Assembly (NCBI GenBank): GCA_019914945.1
Contig: CM034102.1
Location: 3,585,501-3,649,500, forward strand
Direction of reading: 5' to 3'
Length of the DNA: 64,000 nt
Source of the DNA: Typha latifolia
Taxonomy: Eukaryota > Streptophyta > Magnoliopsida > Poales > Typhaceae
In this document: positions 51,901 to 64,000 of the stretch, one piece after another
Position numbering within the stretch: position 1 is the stretch's first letter
Layout: each line of letters begins with the position of its first letter
Notes under the pieces: model-generated
Seen by the model: the letters and a program-made list of their open reading frames with translations, nothing else
Told to the model about the DNA's origin: nothing
The model's database searches: none
Program-made: the position numbers and the translations under genes

Positions 51901-52730
51901 TCTAGATTTTTGAGTCAATTATTAATCTCTTTTAGTATCAAAGTCAATCTTATTATTATTTTTTTGGAAAGTGGGAGTGCGCAGTTCATGCATGGGCTTA
52001 AGTCCAGGGAACACATTAATACGATCCCTGTCATTCCTTGCCGTCGGAAATCTACTCAAGAGGAGGTTCTTGTCAACTTTGTAATCATCATTAAGAGCAT
52101 GCCCATTAAGCTTAGATTGCTCCCCTTTCTACGATTAATAACAAATATCTTTGTTAGATTATAAATAAATTTATTTGAATTATAAGTTAGTTTACTCGGA
52201 TCAAAATTAGATTATTGTGTATCGGATCATGAATAGATAGCGAGTAATAAATAGGTTAAACTTAAAATATGTTAAGAAATAATAAATATGAACTCGATCT
52301 TTTTAATAAATAAAATAAATGATTCGGATAAAAGATTATCACTTTTAACTTAACCACTGGGATGCAAAGTAATTCAGTTAAAAGGAGATCATAAAACAAA
52401 CTGAGGCTTGCAAATAGACAAGAAAAAAGGACTGGAGTGGCAGAAACAGACCGCAGGTGGGTCTTTTTCGAAAATATTCTTGAGAGAGGTCCTTTTCAAA
52501 CTTGGGCCCTGGCATGCCTATTGGCTATTGCAGTCAAAACTCCCGCGTACCAAAACGAACAGTCTAACACACACACACACACTAGAGACTAGAGTTCTCC
52601 TTCTTCCTCCTCTACTCTTCACCCCTTTTCTCACGGCTTCTTCATCCTTACGAAATCGTAGCTCTCCCATATCTAAGGTTAGGGTTTATCCTCTTCGCTT
52701 CCCTTCCCCTCTATAGATCGAAACAGAGAC
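48966..52730. promoter_or_regulatory. Region between pseudokinase and CERK1-like gene (divergent)
   Basis: Roughly 49.0-50.2 kb probably holds the noncoding first exon(s), 5' intron and promoter of the pseudokinase gene; I cannot place them. 51.0-51.7 kb is very AT-rich, with a short (TA)n at about 51583-51601. On the CERK1-like side, AGTCAA at 52532-52537 is a minus-strand W-box core (TTGAC), often seen in defence genes. (AC)n at about 52569-52583 lies in the likely leader. Open frames here (for example 51865-52164) resemble nothing known. Confidence 0.45.
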
Positions 52731-55700
52731 ATGCCGAATCTTGGGTCGCGTTCCCTTCTCTTCTTCGCAATCTTGGTCTCTTCTCTTCTCCGGTCAGAGT
52801 CCTTTTGCCAGAGAGGATGCGATCTCGCTCTTGGATCCTACTACGTGTCTCCCAAGAAAGTACAAACCCTCAGCAACATCTCCGCTCTCTTCGGCCTAAC
52901 GGCCGACGAGGTCCACCCGTACAACCCTAACATCACGAAGATGGGCAGCATCCCATCCGGCTCCCGCGTCACTGTCTACTTCCCCTGCGATTGCGTCGAC
53001 GGCGAATACCTCGCCCACACCTTTCCTTACGTCTTCCAGCACGTCGACACTTACGACAAGGTCGCCGACAGCGTCTTCGCCGGACTCACCACCGGTCACT
53101 GGCTCGCCGAGGTCAATAGCTATCCTGAGCTCAACGTGCCCGATTGGGTGACGATTAATGTCACGGTGAATTGCTCGTGCGGGAATGGGGCTGTGTCAAG
53201 GGAGTACGGGTTGTTTGTGACGTATCCTCTTCGATCTGGGGATAATCTTTCGTCGGTGGCTGCGGAGTACGGGTTGTATTCGCAGAAGGAGTTGATTCAG
53301 GCGTACAATCCTGGTGTGGATTTCGGCGCGCGGAAGGGAATCGTGTTTATTCCTGCCAAAGATGAGTTCTTTAATCGGGGTGGTTTGGGGAGTTAGAAGA
53401 TATATTTAATTTGGACTTTATGGCATAAAAGTAGTCATTTATATACTTTTGGATGATAACAGCGGTCCAATAACTGCATTTGTGTATTTCATTTCTGATG
53501 CATTCGGTTTCCCAATATATTATATTTCAACTTCTAGTTGTTTTAGTAACTTTGGTGCTTAAAAGTTTGCGTATTTTATTGCAGATCCAAATGGAAAATA
53601 TCATTCTCTCCCGATGCTCCCATCGAGGTAAATTTTGGTTTATCACTTATTAGTTGCAACCAATTTATTTTCTTCTGGTCAATTCTCGCATGGGTAGATT
53701 TTTATCACCCTCTGCAGCACAGGTTGTATTCTTTGCTTTTCTGAGCTAATGATGCTTCTACATTAGAAATTATTCCAATCTACAGAGCAGGTATATTCTC
53801 CTGGAGTTCTTTAACATGAATGCAATCTGCTTGTCACTGTTTAATAGACACAGAAATGTTGGAGTCATTGCTGGAACTCTAGTAGCTGCAACAACTCTAC
53901 TGGTTCTAGCCATCTGTTTCTATGTTTATATTTATAGGCCCAAGAAAAAGAAGAAGGCATCCTTTCTTCCATCAACATCTGATGACAGTTCCCTTCCACT
54001 CGGTAATGGTTATTCTCCAGTTTGATTCCATTAGCTTCTTTAGCAGTTACTTTTTCTATATGCTTTTTATCTATAGGAGGAAACTTTTTTCTTTTTCATG
54101 ATCTAGAGATCTAAATTTTGTTGTGCATTCTATTGTTGTTCATAGAGCAGTTGCAAATAATATGAATAACAATCTATCTATTATTTAATTAGCCATCTCT
54201 CCTATGTAACTTTTAGAGGCATTGGCTGCCGGTTTGCCAGATATTCGTGGCAATCAACTAAGAGTCTAGAGCTCTGGTAGGTTTTGAATTCAATCCATCT
54301 AAACATTGGGGAACATCACCAACCTTTTTAAACTGGCAAAAACTTCTTTTAACAGCAGCAATTATGAATCCCTGTACTGGCCATAGTTAGAGTCCGTACT
54401 TAAATTTTAGTTTGGTTGCCACCTGTGTGTAAGAATCCATTCTATTGAAAGAACTGATGTACAACATAAATCAGTTTGAGTTGAATAAGAATGGAATGAC
54501 ATATGAAACTAGGTACTATACATTTAGGACATGGAAAGTATTTTTTCTTTGCTTCTTAATCTGTTCTCTGCTGCTGTGGCACAGTTCATGTAGGGGGATG
54601 TATATTTGTTATCTCTTCCTTGTTTTATGTAGGTAACATAGCAGCCTCAGATAGAATTCCGGTGCCAACTCCTCAAGGTGGCAATTCTTCCCCTCTTATA
54701 GGTGTTGCAGATGATAAATCAGTAGAATTCTCCTATGAGGAACTCCGTAGTGCTACAAATGACTTCAGCATGTCTAATAAGATTGGACAAGGTGGTTTTG
54801 GATCTGTTTATTATGCAGTGCTCAGAGGAGAGGTTGGTTGGGCCATTTTTTAGTGATACTAAGAAAGTTGAGATGCAATTTCTAGTGGTTATGTGATTAC
54901 TTATGAAGACCATTTTCAAAGCATTTGTCATAGGTATAATGCTTTGCTTTGTTTATTCCATGATTTAGCTTAACCAGATATGGAATTGAATGGCTTGAAG
55001 GTAACAAACATTTAGATCATAAATGCATGTCTTTGAACATCTGTCTTAGTGATGTGAGCTAAGTTTCTCACTCGTTTAGTATGTTTTTTTTTTTTTCATT
55101 TGATGTGCTTAAAGATTTTTTCTTATATATGATGGTACACTCAAGAAACTGTTCTTCAATTTTTGAACACTATATCACATGAATATCAGTCATATACAAT
55201 TCAGAATGTCATATTGAGTAAGTATATAAGAAACAAATTGGGGAATCGCTAAAGAACACTGAAGTTGTTGGTACGAGAGCCTTTTATTTTCATATCTCAT
55301 ATACTATTATATGGATCTAATTTTGAAAAGAAATATTTGAATTTGTTAGAATATAAAATATAAAAACTATCATTCTTTAGTAGCTTAATCTTTTAAAGCA
55401 AATTGTAAGTTAACATGGTATCAGAGTAGAGATAGCAGAAGGGTGACATTAAAATTTTCTATGTAACCTAAAAAGTTTAGGGGGTCTTCGTGAAAACCTG
55501 GTATAGAGGGGGTGTCAGCATAATTAACTCTATCTCATGTACTATTATATGGATCTAATTTTGAAAAGAAATATTTAAATTTGTTAGAATATAAAATATA
55601 AATCATTCTTTAGTAGCTTAAGCTTTTAGAGAAGATTATAAGTTAACATGGTATCAAAGTAGAGATAGCAGATTTTGAATTCTGTCAAGCTTATCAGTCA

Positions 55701-58700
55701 TTTAAAATATAAAATTTTCACCAATTTAAGTCAAGCACACTTTTTTGACCTATCAAAATATCTTAGCTTAGAAGTAAGAAGTCTTGTTAGAATATAAAAT
55801 ATAAAATTTACCATTTTCTAATAACTTAAGCTTTTAGAATAAATGGTGAGTTAATGGAAACCATATCCAGATGAGTCTACCCTTGGATGTATTTGGATCC
55901 AAATTCAGATGAGCCAATTAAAATTATGTCTATGTCGGCCTAAACTGGGAAAGGAAATCTGGTTCAGCAGATAGGTCCTGATCCATTTTCATCCCTAGGA
56001 GAGTCATATTTGTTGTGCTACTATTGGTATATCATATGCGCTTAATAGCACATTAATCCATGCATTACTTTTTGTTTCTTTTCATAATTCTGTCATTAAA
56101 CAAGAAATATCCTTTGTGTCATTTATTTTCCTGTTACTAATAAAAGTGAATAGTTGACAGGTAAAATTTAAATGTTGATTGATACAAAGAATATGTAAAC
56201 TCTGTAATCTTTATGTTGATGGACAGTGTATTGGCTCATAAAATCTGTTCTTTCTCTTCAGCGAATCATAACATGTAAATTCATCATTGCTGATGGTAAT
56301 TTTATGGCATTAATAGTGTTGACTTTAGCTGATCAGCTTTCAGGCTTAATTGGGTTCATCTTATAATATTCCATTTATCCAAATTCTCTCAGTTAATTGT
56401 ATATGATAATGATTTTTAAGATAACTCTCTGTTTGAGTTTTGACTCTTGTCCTGCAGAAAACTGCTGTCAAGAAAATGGATATGGATGCATCTAAAGAAT
56501 TTATTGCTGAAGTAAAAGTTCTATCACATGTTCATCACTTGAATCTAGTGAGATGGCTTCTCCTTTTGTTTAGATTTCAGTTATTGTCTGAATACATTTA
56601 CTATATCTGACGGATTAACTGTCAACTGACTGTCTGTCTATTCAGAAGTTTCTGACTTTCCGTTGACTTTCCATATGGTAACATCATTATAGTAAATTTC
56701 CACATCAGATGTACTCTTTTCACAAGTCTTGGAGGTGTGATGATTATTTCTGAATATCGTGCATTCGTGCTAGTTGATTCTTCAACGACCATGGCTATTA
56801 TAAGTTTAGAATCAAAACCAAGTAAATATGAAAATTCATATTCAGTTCGTTTTTTGGAGAAATGAATAATCATATTCAAGTTAATGTGTTAAGGTACTCC
56901 TTTTTTCTTTTCTGTTTTTGTTGCTTCTCCTTTTACCCAAAAGAACTAAGACAGTTTCTACTGCAAGTCTGTAATCCTCTCTTGCTATTTTCACCATTAA
57001 ATAAAATTGTTGTATGTCTAATAAAATTTAGTACTATCTTTTATTTGTATGCTACTTGTTCATCATCATGTCAAGAGGGTGCGGTGTGCAATCAAGGGCG
57101 CAAAGCTAGGTATGGGAAATATATAATCTTTGAGGCGGATGATCATAAAATGCATTAGTAATTGTCTAACCATCAAGGTGTGGAACTTGATTATTTTCAA
57201 CTCTTTGTCTAGACTTCTAAACAGTTGAGCATTATCTGTACAAGTTAAGTGAAGCTTTTGAGGACCATTCATGTTCTGCCTGATTTGATAATATGAAGTA
57301 CATTTAAATCATGGAGGGCAAATATGAGTAGGCGAGTATCTCAATATACAGAGTTTATGTGTGAACATTAGTATCTGGATATTTTTTATCTTGTTTTATG
57401 CTCATTATGTAGATAAATACAATGACTGCATTAGGTAGCCTGTCAGCCTGAATAGGAGGACTAGTCTTATGAATATCTCTAGTATGTCATTCTTAAATCT
57501 TTGTGCAGGTTCGCTTAGTAGGATACTGCATTGAAGGTTCCTTGTTCCTTGTCTACGAATACATTGAGAATGGGAACTTAGGCCAACATTTGCATGGGTC
57601 AGGTAAGGTCCCTGGTTCATAGGAGTGCCAAATTTTACAAGGAGATGTCTTTATGCATTTCTTTAGATGATTGATGTTATCTTATATATCTGCTTGTAGT
57701 TCGGGATCCTCTGTCATGGGCTGCTAGATTGCAAATTGCTCTTGATTCGGCAAGAGGTCTTGAGTATATTCACGAACATATTGTTCCATTATATGTACAT
57801 TGTGATATCAAATCAGCAAACATCCTAATAGATAAAAAATTTCGGGGAAAGGTTGTCATCAGTTCTCTGACTAGGGAAACTTAGTTGAGGTGCTTCTGGA
57901 CTTCGAATAATAATGTGTAACTACTTTGCAGGTTGCAGATTTTGGATTGACAAAACTTACTGAGGCTGGAAAGACAAATTCGTCAACAAGAGTGGTTGGC
58001 ACATTTGGTTACATACCGGCAGAGTAAGAAGTGCAATAGTCTCTCTCTCCCTCTCCATCTCTGTGTGTTTGTCTATATGATACCATCCTCCTTGAGTTAC
58101 TAGCAATCTTGTGTTTATTTCTTTCACCAGCGTTGGTGGTCCAGTGAAGTCCTCCCTAGGCAAACATATCAGAATCCTAGGCTGTACCATTCTCTAGAAA
58201 GAGTATTTTTAAAAAGCTAATGGAGGAATGATGATGTTCCTTTTTCTCTCTTTTCATATTAGCACACAAGGTGAAAGTTATAATATATTGTCATTGTCAG
58301 CTATTCAGTTTGGTTCATGATCGGATAATAAATCAGTACACTGTAGTGTAGAAGAGTTGGTTGATCTCCAGATGCAACTTACATCTCAGGAATATTTTCT
58401 TGCTATATGACTGTAGAAAAAAAATCAAATGCTAAAGAGGTTTGGGAAGTAACTTCCATCTCATTTTGGAAGTTTGTTATAAAGGCTCATTTATTACTAA
58501 AACTAGAGTTGTACAAAGTTTCCTAACTTGAAATGAAAGTGCTGGGGAGTAAATTGAGATGGTATGGATTTGTATAGAGAAGATTTAGAGCCCGGTAAAG
58601 GAAAATAAGATAGTGCAAAAAATTCTAGAGTTAGGAGTCAAGACCTGATCTACAGAGTATATTGGTATAACTTAGGAACTCAAAGCTTCTTGGGACATAC

Positions 58701-60505
58701 TAAACAAGAAACTTTCCTTGGTTGACATAGTCTTAAAATCCAACCAAGTACTTTGAAAGATATTTAATGTGATGGTTGTTTTTTCTTATATGTGCCTCTT
58801 TTTCATTTTCAATTTGCTCGCATTTTTTTTTTCCAGAGGCCCAAATAATTTACTAAATATTTCACCTCCAATCAATGTTTCTCTCCAAGATATCATTTTC
58901 CTAACACTTATTGGTTGTCCATTGTCTAGTTGAGTAACAGGGCTTTTTAAGTCAGCTTTGCACCCCAAACCATGAGATTTTTTCCTTTATACATGATATA
59001 ATAGGTCATTTATGTGGTCCATATCACAGTTATGCTTCTTTATACATAATTTTATATTTACTAAGCTCAAAGATGTACAAGACAGAAAACAGAAAGGTTA
59101 ACCAACACTCACAGCCAGCGAAAGAGCTGCAGCTTAATGGAGTCAAGTAGTACTAAAGATATATTTTTCTTAGAGATTGCTGCATAAAATGGTGCAATCT
59201 TGACTGCTTACAGGTTTACAACTTTAAAATTTCCCTTTCAGATATGTTCTATTCGGTGATGTTTCTCCTAAGGTGGATGTCTACGCTTTTGGTGTTGTCC
59301 TCTATGAGCTTATTTCAGCGAAAGAAGCTATTGTGATGACAAATGAATCTGCCACATATCCGAAGGGGTTGGCTGCTCTGGTATTTCTTTCTTTCGAACT
59401 CACAGTAGGCTCCTTTTAATATTCTATAACGCTTGTAACTCAAAGATCTGTTGTTTATAAGACTTGTTTATTTTGATTATGTAGTTTAACTGAAGGATCA
59501 ACTAGGTTGCTTGTACTCTGGATTGTATTCTCATCCTACCAATTGTTGCAGCCAAAAGTTAGTGACAGATTCATCTCAAAATCCGTAGCATGGGACATGA
59601 TCACTAACCTTACGGTGTCTAGAAACCAAAGAACCAATGTTTTAGAGGATAGAACTCTTCAATCAGCAAGAAGCTTTGAAGTGATTTACTTAATGAGAAG
59701 ATAAATATACTTATTTGATCTATGCCGTGAAGCATCCTCTTGGACTTGTCCTTTCTACATCTTTAAAATCAATGTCAATCCCTTGAATCTTCTAAGCAAT
59801 CACTTTTTGGATCAAATCAAGGTTTTAGGTCTATTATGCAGTCCAATCTTATTTGAATGGATAAGCTTCAGCCACATCATTTGATTTTGATGTATAAGAA
59901 AGACAGTAGAACACATGAGATTTGGTTTTGAGATATCTATCATGCTTATACTCATAAGCTGTTGAATGATATAACATGATGCTAGCTCATGCTTCTCTCT
60001 TCTCCTGCCCCCCTTTGTAAGCGCTGTCCACTCGCATGACTATATCGTGTGAATGCACGCCTAATGCACTCACAACTTTACAGCTCTATATATAAGTGCA
60101 TTTGTTGCGCATTGACTTTTTTTCCGTCTCCTGTACACTGCAGTTTGAGGATGTTCTTAACAAGAAGCATCCTGAGGAGGATCTCCGGAAACTAGTTGAT
60201 CCTAGGCTTGGTGATGACTACCGAATCGACTCAATCCTTCAGGTCAGAAATGCAAGTTCCCCGAGTAAGAACTAGTTTATGATTTATGAAGCTCATTCAG
60301 CTGAATTATGTTATTTTTTCCCTTCGTTTTTCTGCATCAGATGGCGCAACTCGCCAGAGCATGCACACAAGACAATCCCAAGCAGAGACCAGCCATGAAA
60401 CATATTGTAGTTGCTCTGACGTTGCTGTCTTCCAGTAGTGAACGCTGGAACATGAACTCTTTCCTTGAAAACCAAGGTCTGATCAACCTCATGTCTGAGA
60501 GATAG
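52731..60505 (+). CDS. CERK1: CERK1-like LysM receptor kinase (chitin-elicitor receptor family) with an abnormal first donor
   Basis: Exons 52731-53361 (or to 53379), 53585-53627, 53854-54002, 54633-54832, 56458-56547, 57509-57602, 57700-57851, 57932-58023, 59242-59380, 60144-60242 and 60341-60505 give 617 residues, the length of Arabidopsis CERK1. In order there are a signal peptide (1-25), an ectodomain with three LysM motifs and CDC and CSC cysteine pairs, and a membrane span ([20 protein letters not shown]). The kinase domain has [17 protein letters not shown] and ADFGLTKL. The family binds chitin oligomers and relays immune or symbiotic signals. Two oddities: intron 1 begins AT instead of GT, and the catalytic loop reads HCD (Cys437) instead of HRD. 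The exon 3 start may be 53848 (two more residues). Intron 4 carries a tiny LTR element. The identity is strong; whether full-length mRNA is made is open. Confidence 0.9.
55294..55860 (+). mobile_element. Very small LTR retroelement (TRIM/SMART-like) with partial tandem copy
   Basis: Three short LTR-like units begin TGTTAGAATATAAAATATAA: 55344-55415, 55582-55648 and 55795-55855. The first two end in gttaaca and are followed at once by tggtatca(g/a)ag, the tRNA-iMet-complementary primer-binding site. A purine-rich tract (gaagtaagaag) precedes the third. Units two and three bracket an internal region of only about 146 bp with no coding capacity. A 145-bp stretch containing LTR 1 plus its 5' flank (from 55295) is repeated at 55533, period 238 bp. 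It sits in intron 4 of the CERK1-like gene, sense orientation. Confidence 0.65.
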
Positions 60506-61440
60506 CTTGTTCTCCTGCTGTCTCCGTGGTAGCTGTATATGCATATAGAATTTTAAGTGACATATTTCATTAACAAGTCAACCAAGAGAAGCTCGAGTCC
60601 CCTCTACATATTCTCTTTGATGAAGTTATTAGTCAATAAGAGGCTCCTCTACATGGATGTATGTATGCTCTGTAATATATATAGGATATATAGTTGTATA
60701 CTGCTCATTGTAACATTTATGTTTCCAGTTGTAAGACCAGAATCAAGCTTGGGCTCTCAACTATGAAAACCTCTGTATGCAACTCTTATTCGGGATTTGG
60801 TTTGAGAAGATGATAAATAGGCTATTTATAAGAAGCAGATATGATAATAATAATATTTCTGAGGGTTAGTACTATATGTATTGGTAGTTGTAGAATGTAA
60901 TTTGGAGACGTTTTATGGTAATTATTGTTAATATTTAATTAGTTGATCCAAAAACTTAAAAATTATTAAGGTAATGGATATGTAACATATCATGCCTTTA
61001 AATTATCTATTATATCAAATACAATGATTACGATTTTTTTTTTGTTATAACAAGGACCATATCTCATGTCTTTCATCATCTCAAAATCAACTCGTATATG
61101 TTCTGGCTACTCACATTAATTTTTTTATAAAAATTTTGGTAATAATAAGATTGAGTTTTTTTAAATTAAGTATGCCTATTCTCTATGCTAACTATAATGT
61201 GTTTATAAGTTATATAAAATGTGTGTATAAAAATCTCAATCTAACTATTATCAAAATAAAGGGCTCTTTATGCAAATGCCCCTATGGCCCCATGTCTTCA
61301 CATAATATAAGATATAGCAAAATTAGCGAAAAAAAGGAACAAAAGAAAATTGTTTTTTAATCTCGGACCTTACAATTTACTCGGCCAACGTCTCAGATCG
61401 CAGTTATTTCCATCCGACGGTTTGGAATCACTGCTCTTCT
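60506..61440. other. Intergenic between the CERK1-like gene and eS27
   Basis: First part: 3' UTR and polyadenylation region of the kinase gene. The rest is AT-rich. The short open frame at 61136-61360 has no recognisable family and A/T-biased codons. Confidence 0.5.
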
Positions 61441-61550
61441 AATTTATATAATCGACCCGTTAGGGTTTATGGCTTCCTCTCGTCGCGGCTGTCTCGCCTT
61501 TTGTTCTCCGTCTTTCGAAGTTCCTACGATCTTTCTAGGGTTTCGTCAAG
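61441..61550 (+). promoter_or_regulatory. eS27 core promoter and leader with telo-box
   Basis: TATATAA at 61445-61451 is followed by TTAGGGTTTA at 61460-61469, the telo-box (AAACCCTAA on the other strand). A second cTAGGGTTT lies about 12 bp before the ATG. Telo-boxes near the start of transcription are typical of plant ribosomal-protein and translation-factor genes. Confidence 0.7.
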
Positions 61551-62201
<651 letters not shown>

Positions 62202-63549
62202 GGCTGGTGGTGTATGTCACTTGTCTCTCTACTTTATTACGGCATCAGTTATCCGAGTCTTTCTTGCTTTTTTGATTCTTGAGAAGAGGGCTTTAGATTT
62301 ATGTCATGGTTTGTAATCGTTTAGTAATTTTTGCTGCTGCCTGGACTATTACATTGTGTTCAATTCACACTCTCGCAGACTATAAAATGCTTTAATGCTT
62401 CATGCTTATTGGATCTATAATGTTGGGCTTCCATGAGCTGTTCTTGTTGCTGGGTACTTTTTGTTGTTGTTGTTTAAGTTTAATTTTTTCTAGTCTACTA
62501 AGTGATTTTGTTACTCAAATGTCATGATAACTGATATCTGCGATGCTTTCTGATTTTTTCTAGTCTTCTAAATTGAGGCTCTACTGGATGTCTTAACCAA
62601 TTCAAGTCATCTCTTCTCTTGGTTCTTTTCTCTATATGCATAAATGGAGTTGCCATGTGCGGTTGTAGGGGGTGCTCAACCAGCATGCCCCGACCCGACT
62701 CGGCCTCGAATTATTCGAGCCAAAACTCTGGCCGAATCCGAAATGGGTCTGCGCCAATCTTGACCAGGTGTTTGAGGCCTTGATACTTCTTCCTGTTCTT
62801 CAATCTTGGAGCACATAATCCATTCACGGAATAGACTCCTCAAGTATAGTGGTCAAGTGCATATATATATATATATATATATTACATTGGTGATAGTTTT
62901 AATCTATAGAACATGAGTACGGTAACATCCGTTTGGACTTTGGAACATCATATTGCAAACTATCGCACTTGTATATGTTCACTTACTTTGATTAGCTTCA
63001 TTTGGGAGCCGTATCCGGGCAGCGGGCACATAGAATTTGGGTATTATCGAAGGTGATCGAGGTCTCTTGCACAAGAAAATTTCACTGCTGACAAATAGTG
63101 GGACGGACCGTACCATATAATTGTCCATAGCGGCAAACATTTTCAATTATACAATTTCTTTTATTCAATCGCGAGCAACTAAAATGTTCAATTTCCTTGC
63201 CAATCTAGACAATCTCATTGCGAGGCTATAGGCGGACGAGGCCCAGTGCTTTGCAAACCTTTAGCTTCCAGAAATAACGACAAATGCCACAAAAGACTAT
63301 CTAATTTACATTACATATAGATAAGCAGAACTTATTAAATTACATCAGTAATAACCGTATGTGCTTTTTAAGGAGCTTCGGAACTAAAACTCATGAAGCA
63401 GATGGGGAAATCAATTGAGCAGCATTTTTTGTTTATTCTACACAAGCGAGCTGCTCACACATAATTTCCCCCGACCTAAACCTCATACAAGGATGATATC
63501 ATAAGATTAGAGATCTATTGATAGGTTAGAAAGCCCACACCAAAAGCCA
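62202..63549. other. Intergenic between eS27 and the right-edge gene
   Basis: eS27 3' UTR first, then a GC-rich patch at 62665-62770 (gccccgacccgactcggcct) that looks like transposon debris, a (TA)n tract at 62862-62881, and AT-rich sequence leading to the 3' UTR of the convergent gene. No coding exon recognised. Confidence 0.5.
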
Positions 63550-63896
63550 TTATGAATCGGTTTGCTCACACTTGATGGGCAACTTTAAGGTGGCAACTGC
63601 TGTGGCCGAAGCAGAACTGCCACTTTGATGGCCAAGGCTCCCAGCTACGACTGAATCACTCACCATATCAAAGTTGAGTCTGCCGCTGACCTTCCTACCG
63701 CTGCAGTATTTTGATCAACTATCAGTAATCAGAATTATTTTCACTGGGGATTACATCAATATATAAGTTAGCTTACACACCAATTCAAGCGGTTGTTAAT
63801 GGCCGTCAAGTCCTTGGAAGGGCTCTGGAAAGCATGAGTGCTCTCACCAACACAGGCATAATAACTTTTTGAGCTAGGAGACAGCAAAGAATCCAT
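63550..63896 (-). CDS. 3' end of an unidentified gene running off the right edge
   Basis: Two terminal exons are supported. The first is 63896-63781 (acceptor aattacag, donor TTG then GTGTGT). The second is 63700-63550, ending in TAA. They join in phase and encode [20 protein letters not shown] at the start and [20 protein letters not shown] after the junction, ending IKCEQTDS. The Ser-rich, low-hydrophobicity tail suggests a nuclear or regulatory protein, but I recognise no domain. A stronger-looking donor two codons later (GTAAGC at 63774) would put a stop right after the junction, so I prefer the weaker one. The ATG at 63896 may be internal; the 5' exons lie beyond base 64000. Confidence 0.55.
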
Positions 63897-64000
63897 CTGT
63901 AATTGGCACAAACTTGTATTACAACAAACTAAACATGAAAGCAAGTTGTGATTATCCAAGAGTTTGTGCGCAGAAGAATTAGCGGTCAATGTGAGGCAGT

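Noticed and set aside
51865..52164. 99-residue frame upstream of the CERK1-like gene
   Set aside because: No recognisable domain, AT-rich codons, no splice or promoter context; likely chance.
53362..53584. U12-type AT-AC intron in the CERK1-like gene
   Set aside because: The start is ATGAGT, not ATATCCTT, and the end is TTGCAG, not AC, so a mutated U2-type donor is the better reading.

Overview
The window looks like a gene-rich piece of a plant nuclear chromosome, probably from a non-grass monocot. The grounds are long AT-rich GT-AG introns, GC-rich first exons (most marked in the glycyl-tRNA synthetase and LysM kinase genes), abundant (GA/CT)n microsatellites, and plant-only gene families: BAR/ARF-GAP AGD3, group X ERF, LysM receptor kinase, and O-fucosyltransferase-like GT. 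The assignment to monocots is an inference from composition; the assignment to plants is firm. Exon boundaries below were read by eye from splice consensus, reading phase and family similarity, without transcript evidence.

Layout. 16-6003 (-): 5' half of an AGD3/VAN3-like ARF GTPase activator, running off the left end. 6004-10994: gene-poor, with a GC-rich block at 7200-7600. 10995-12869 (+): small heavy-metal-associated (HMA) domain protein. 13382-26902 (-): complete 29-exon alpha-mannosidase (GH38), with a probable Ty3/gypsy LTR in its largest intron. 27542-30043 (+): O-fucosyltransferase-family protein, divergent from the mannosidase. 31770-32946 (+): group X ERF transcription factor with a doubtful N-terminus. 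34110-38881 (+): glycyl-tRNA synthetase, with two candidate starts suited to mitochondrial plus cytosolic targeting. 39602-39674 (-): tRNA-Lys(UUU). 40556-42173 (-, 5' UTR exon to about 44.6 kb): RING-H2 ubiquitin ligase. 45933-48764 (-): membrane-anchored pseudokinase. 52731-60505 (+): CERK1-like LysM receptor kinase. 61551-62201 (+): ribosomal protein eS27. 63550-63896 (-): 3' end of an unidentified gene.

The genes are mostly unrelated housekeeping, signalling and wall or glycan functions, so no operon-like logic is expected. The most interesting part is 45-60.5 kb. There a pseudokinase (HRD changed to HKN, DFG to DAG) lies head-to-head with a CERK1-like chitin-receptor gene. That receptor gene itself has an AT in place of GT at its first splice donor and HCD in place of HRD in the catalytic loop. 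The same area holds a degenerate second copy of an internal piece of the pseudokinase gene and a very small LTR retroelement. Small tandem duplications recur across the window: in the AGD3 intron, the gypsy LTR, the GlyRS intron 1 donor and the GlyRS stop codon.

I did not find a convincing undescribed multi-gene system. The best leads are the unusual CERK1-like gene and its pseudokinase neighbour.
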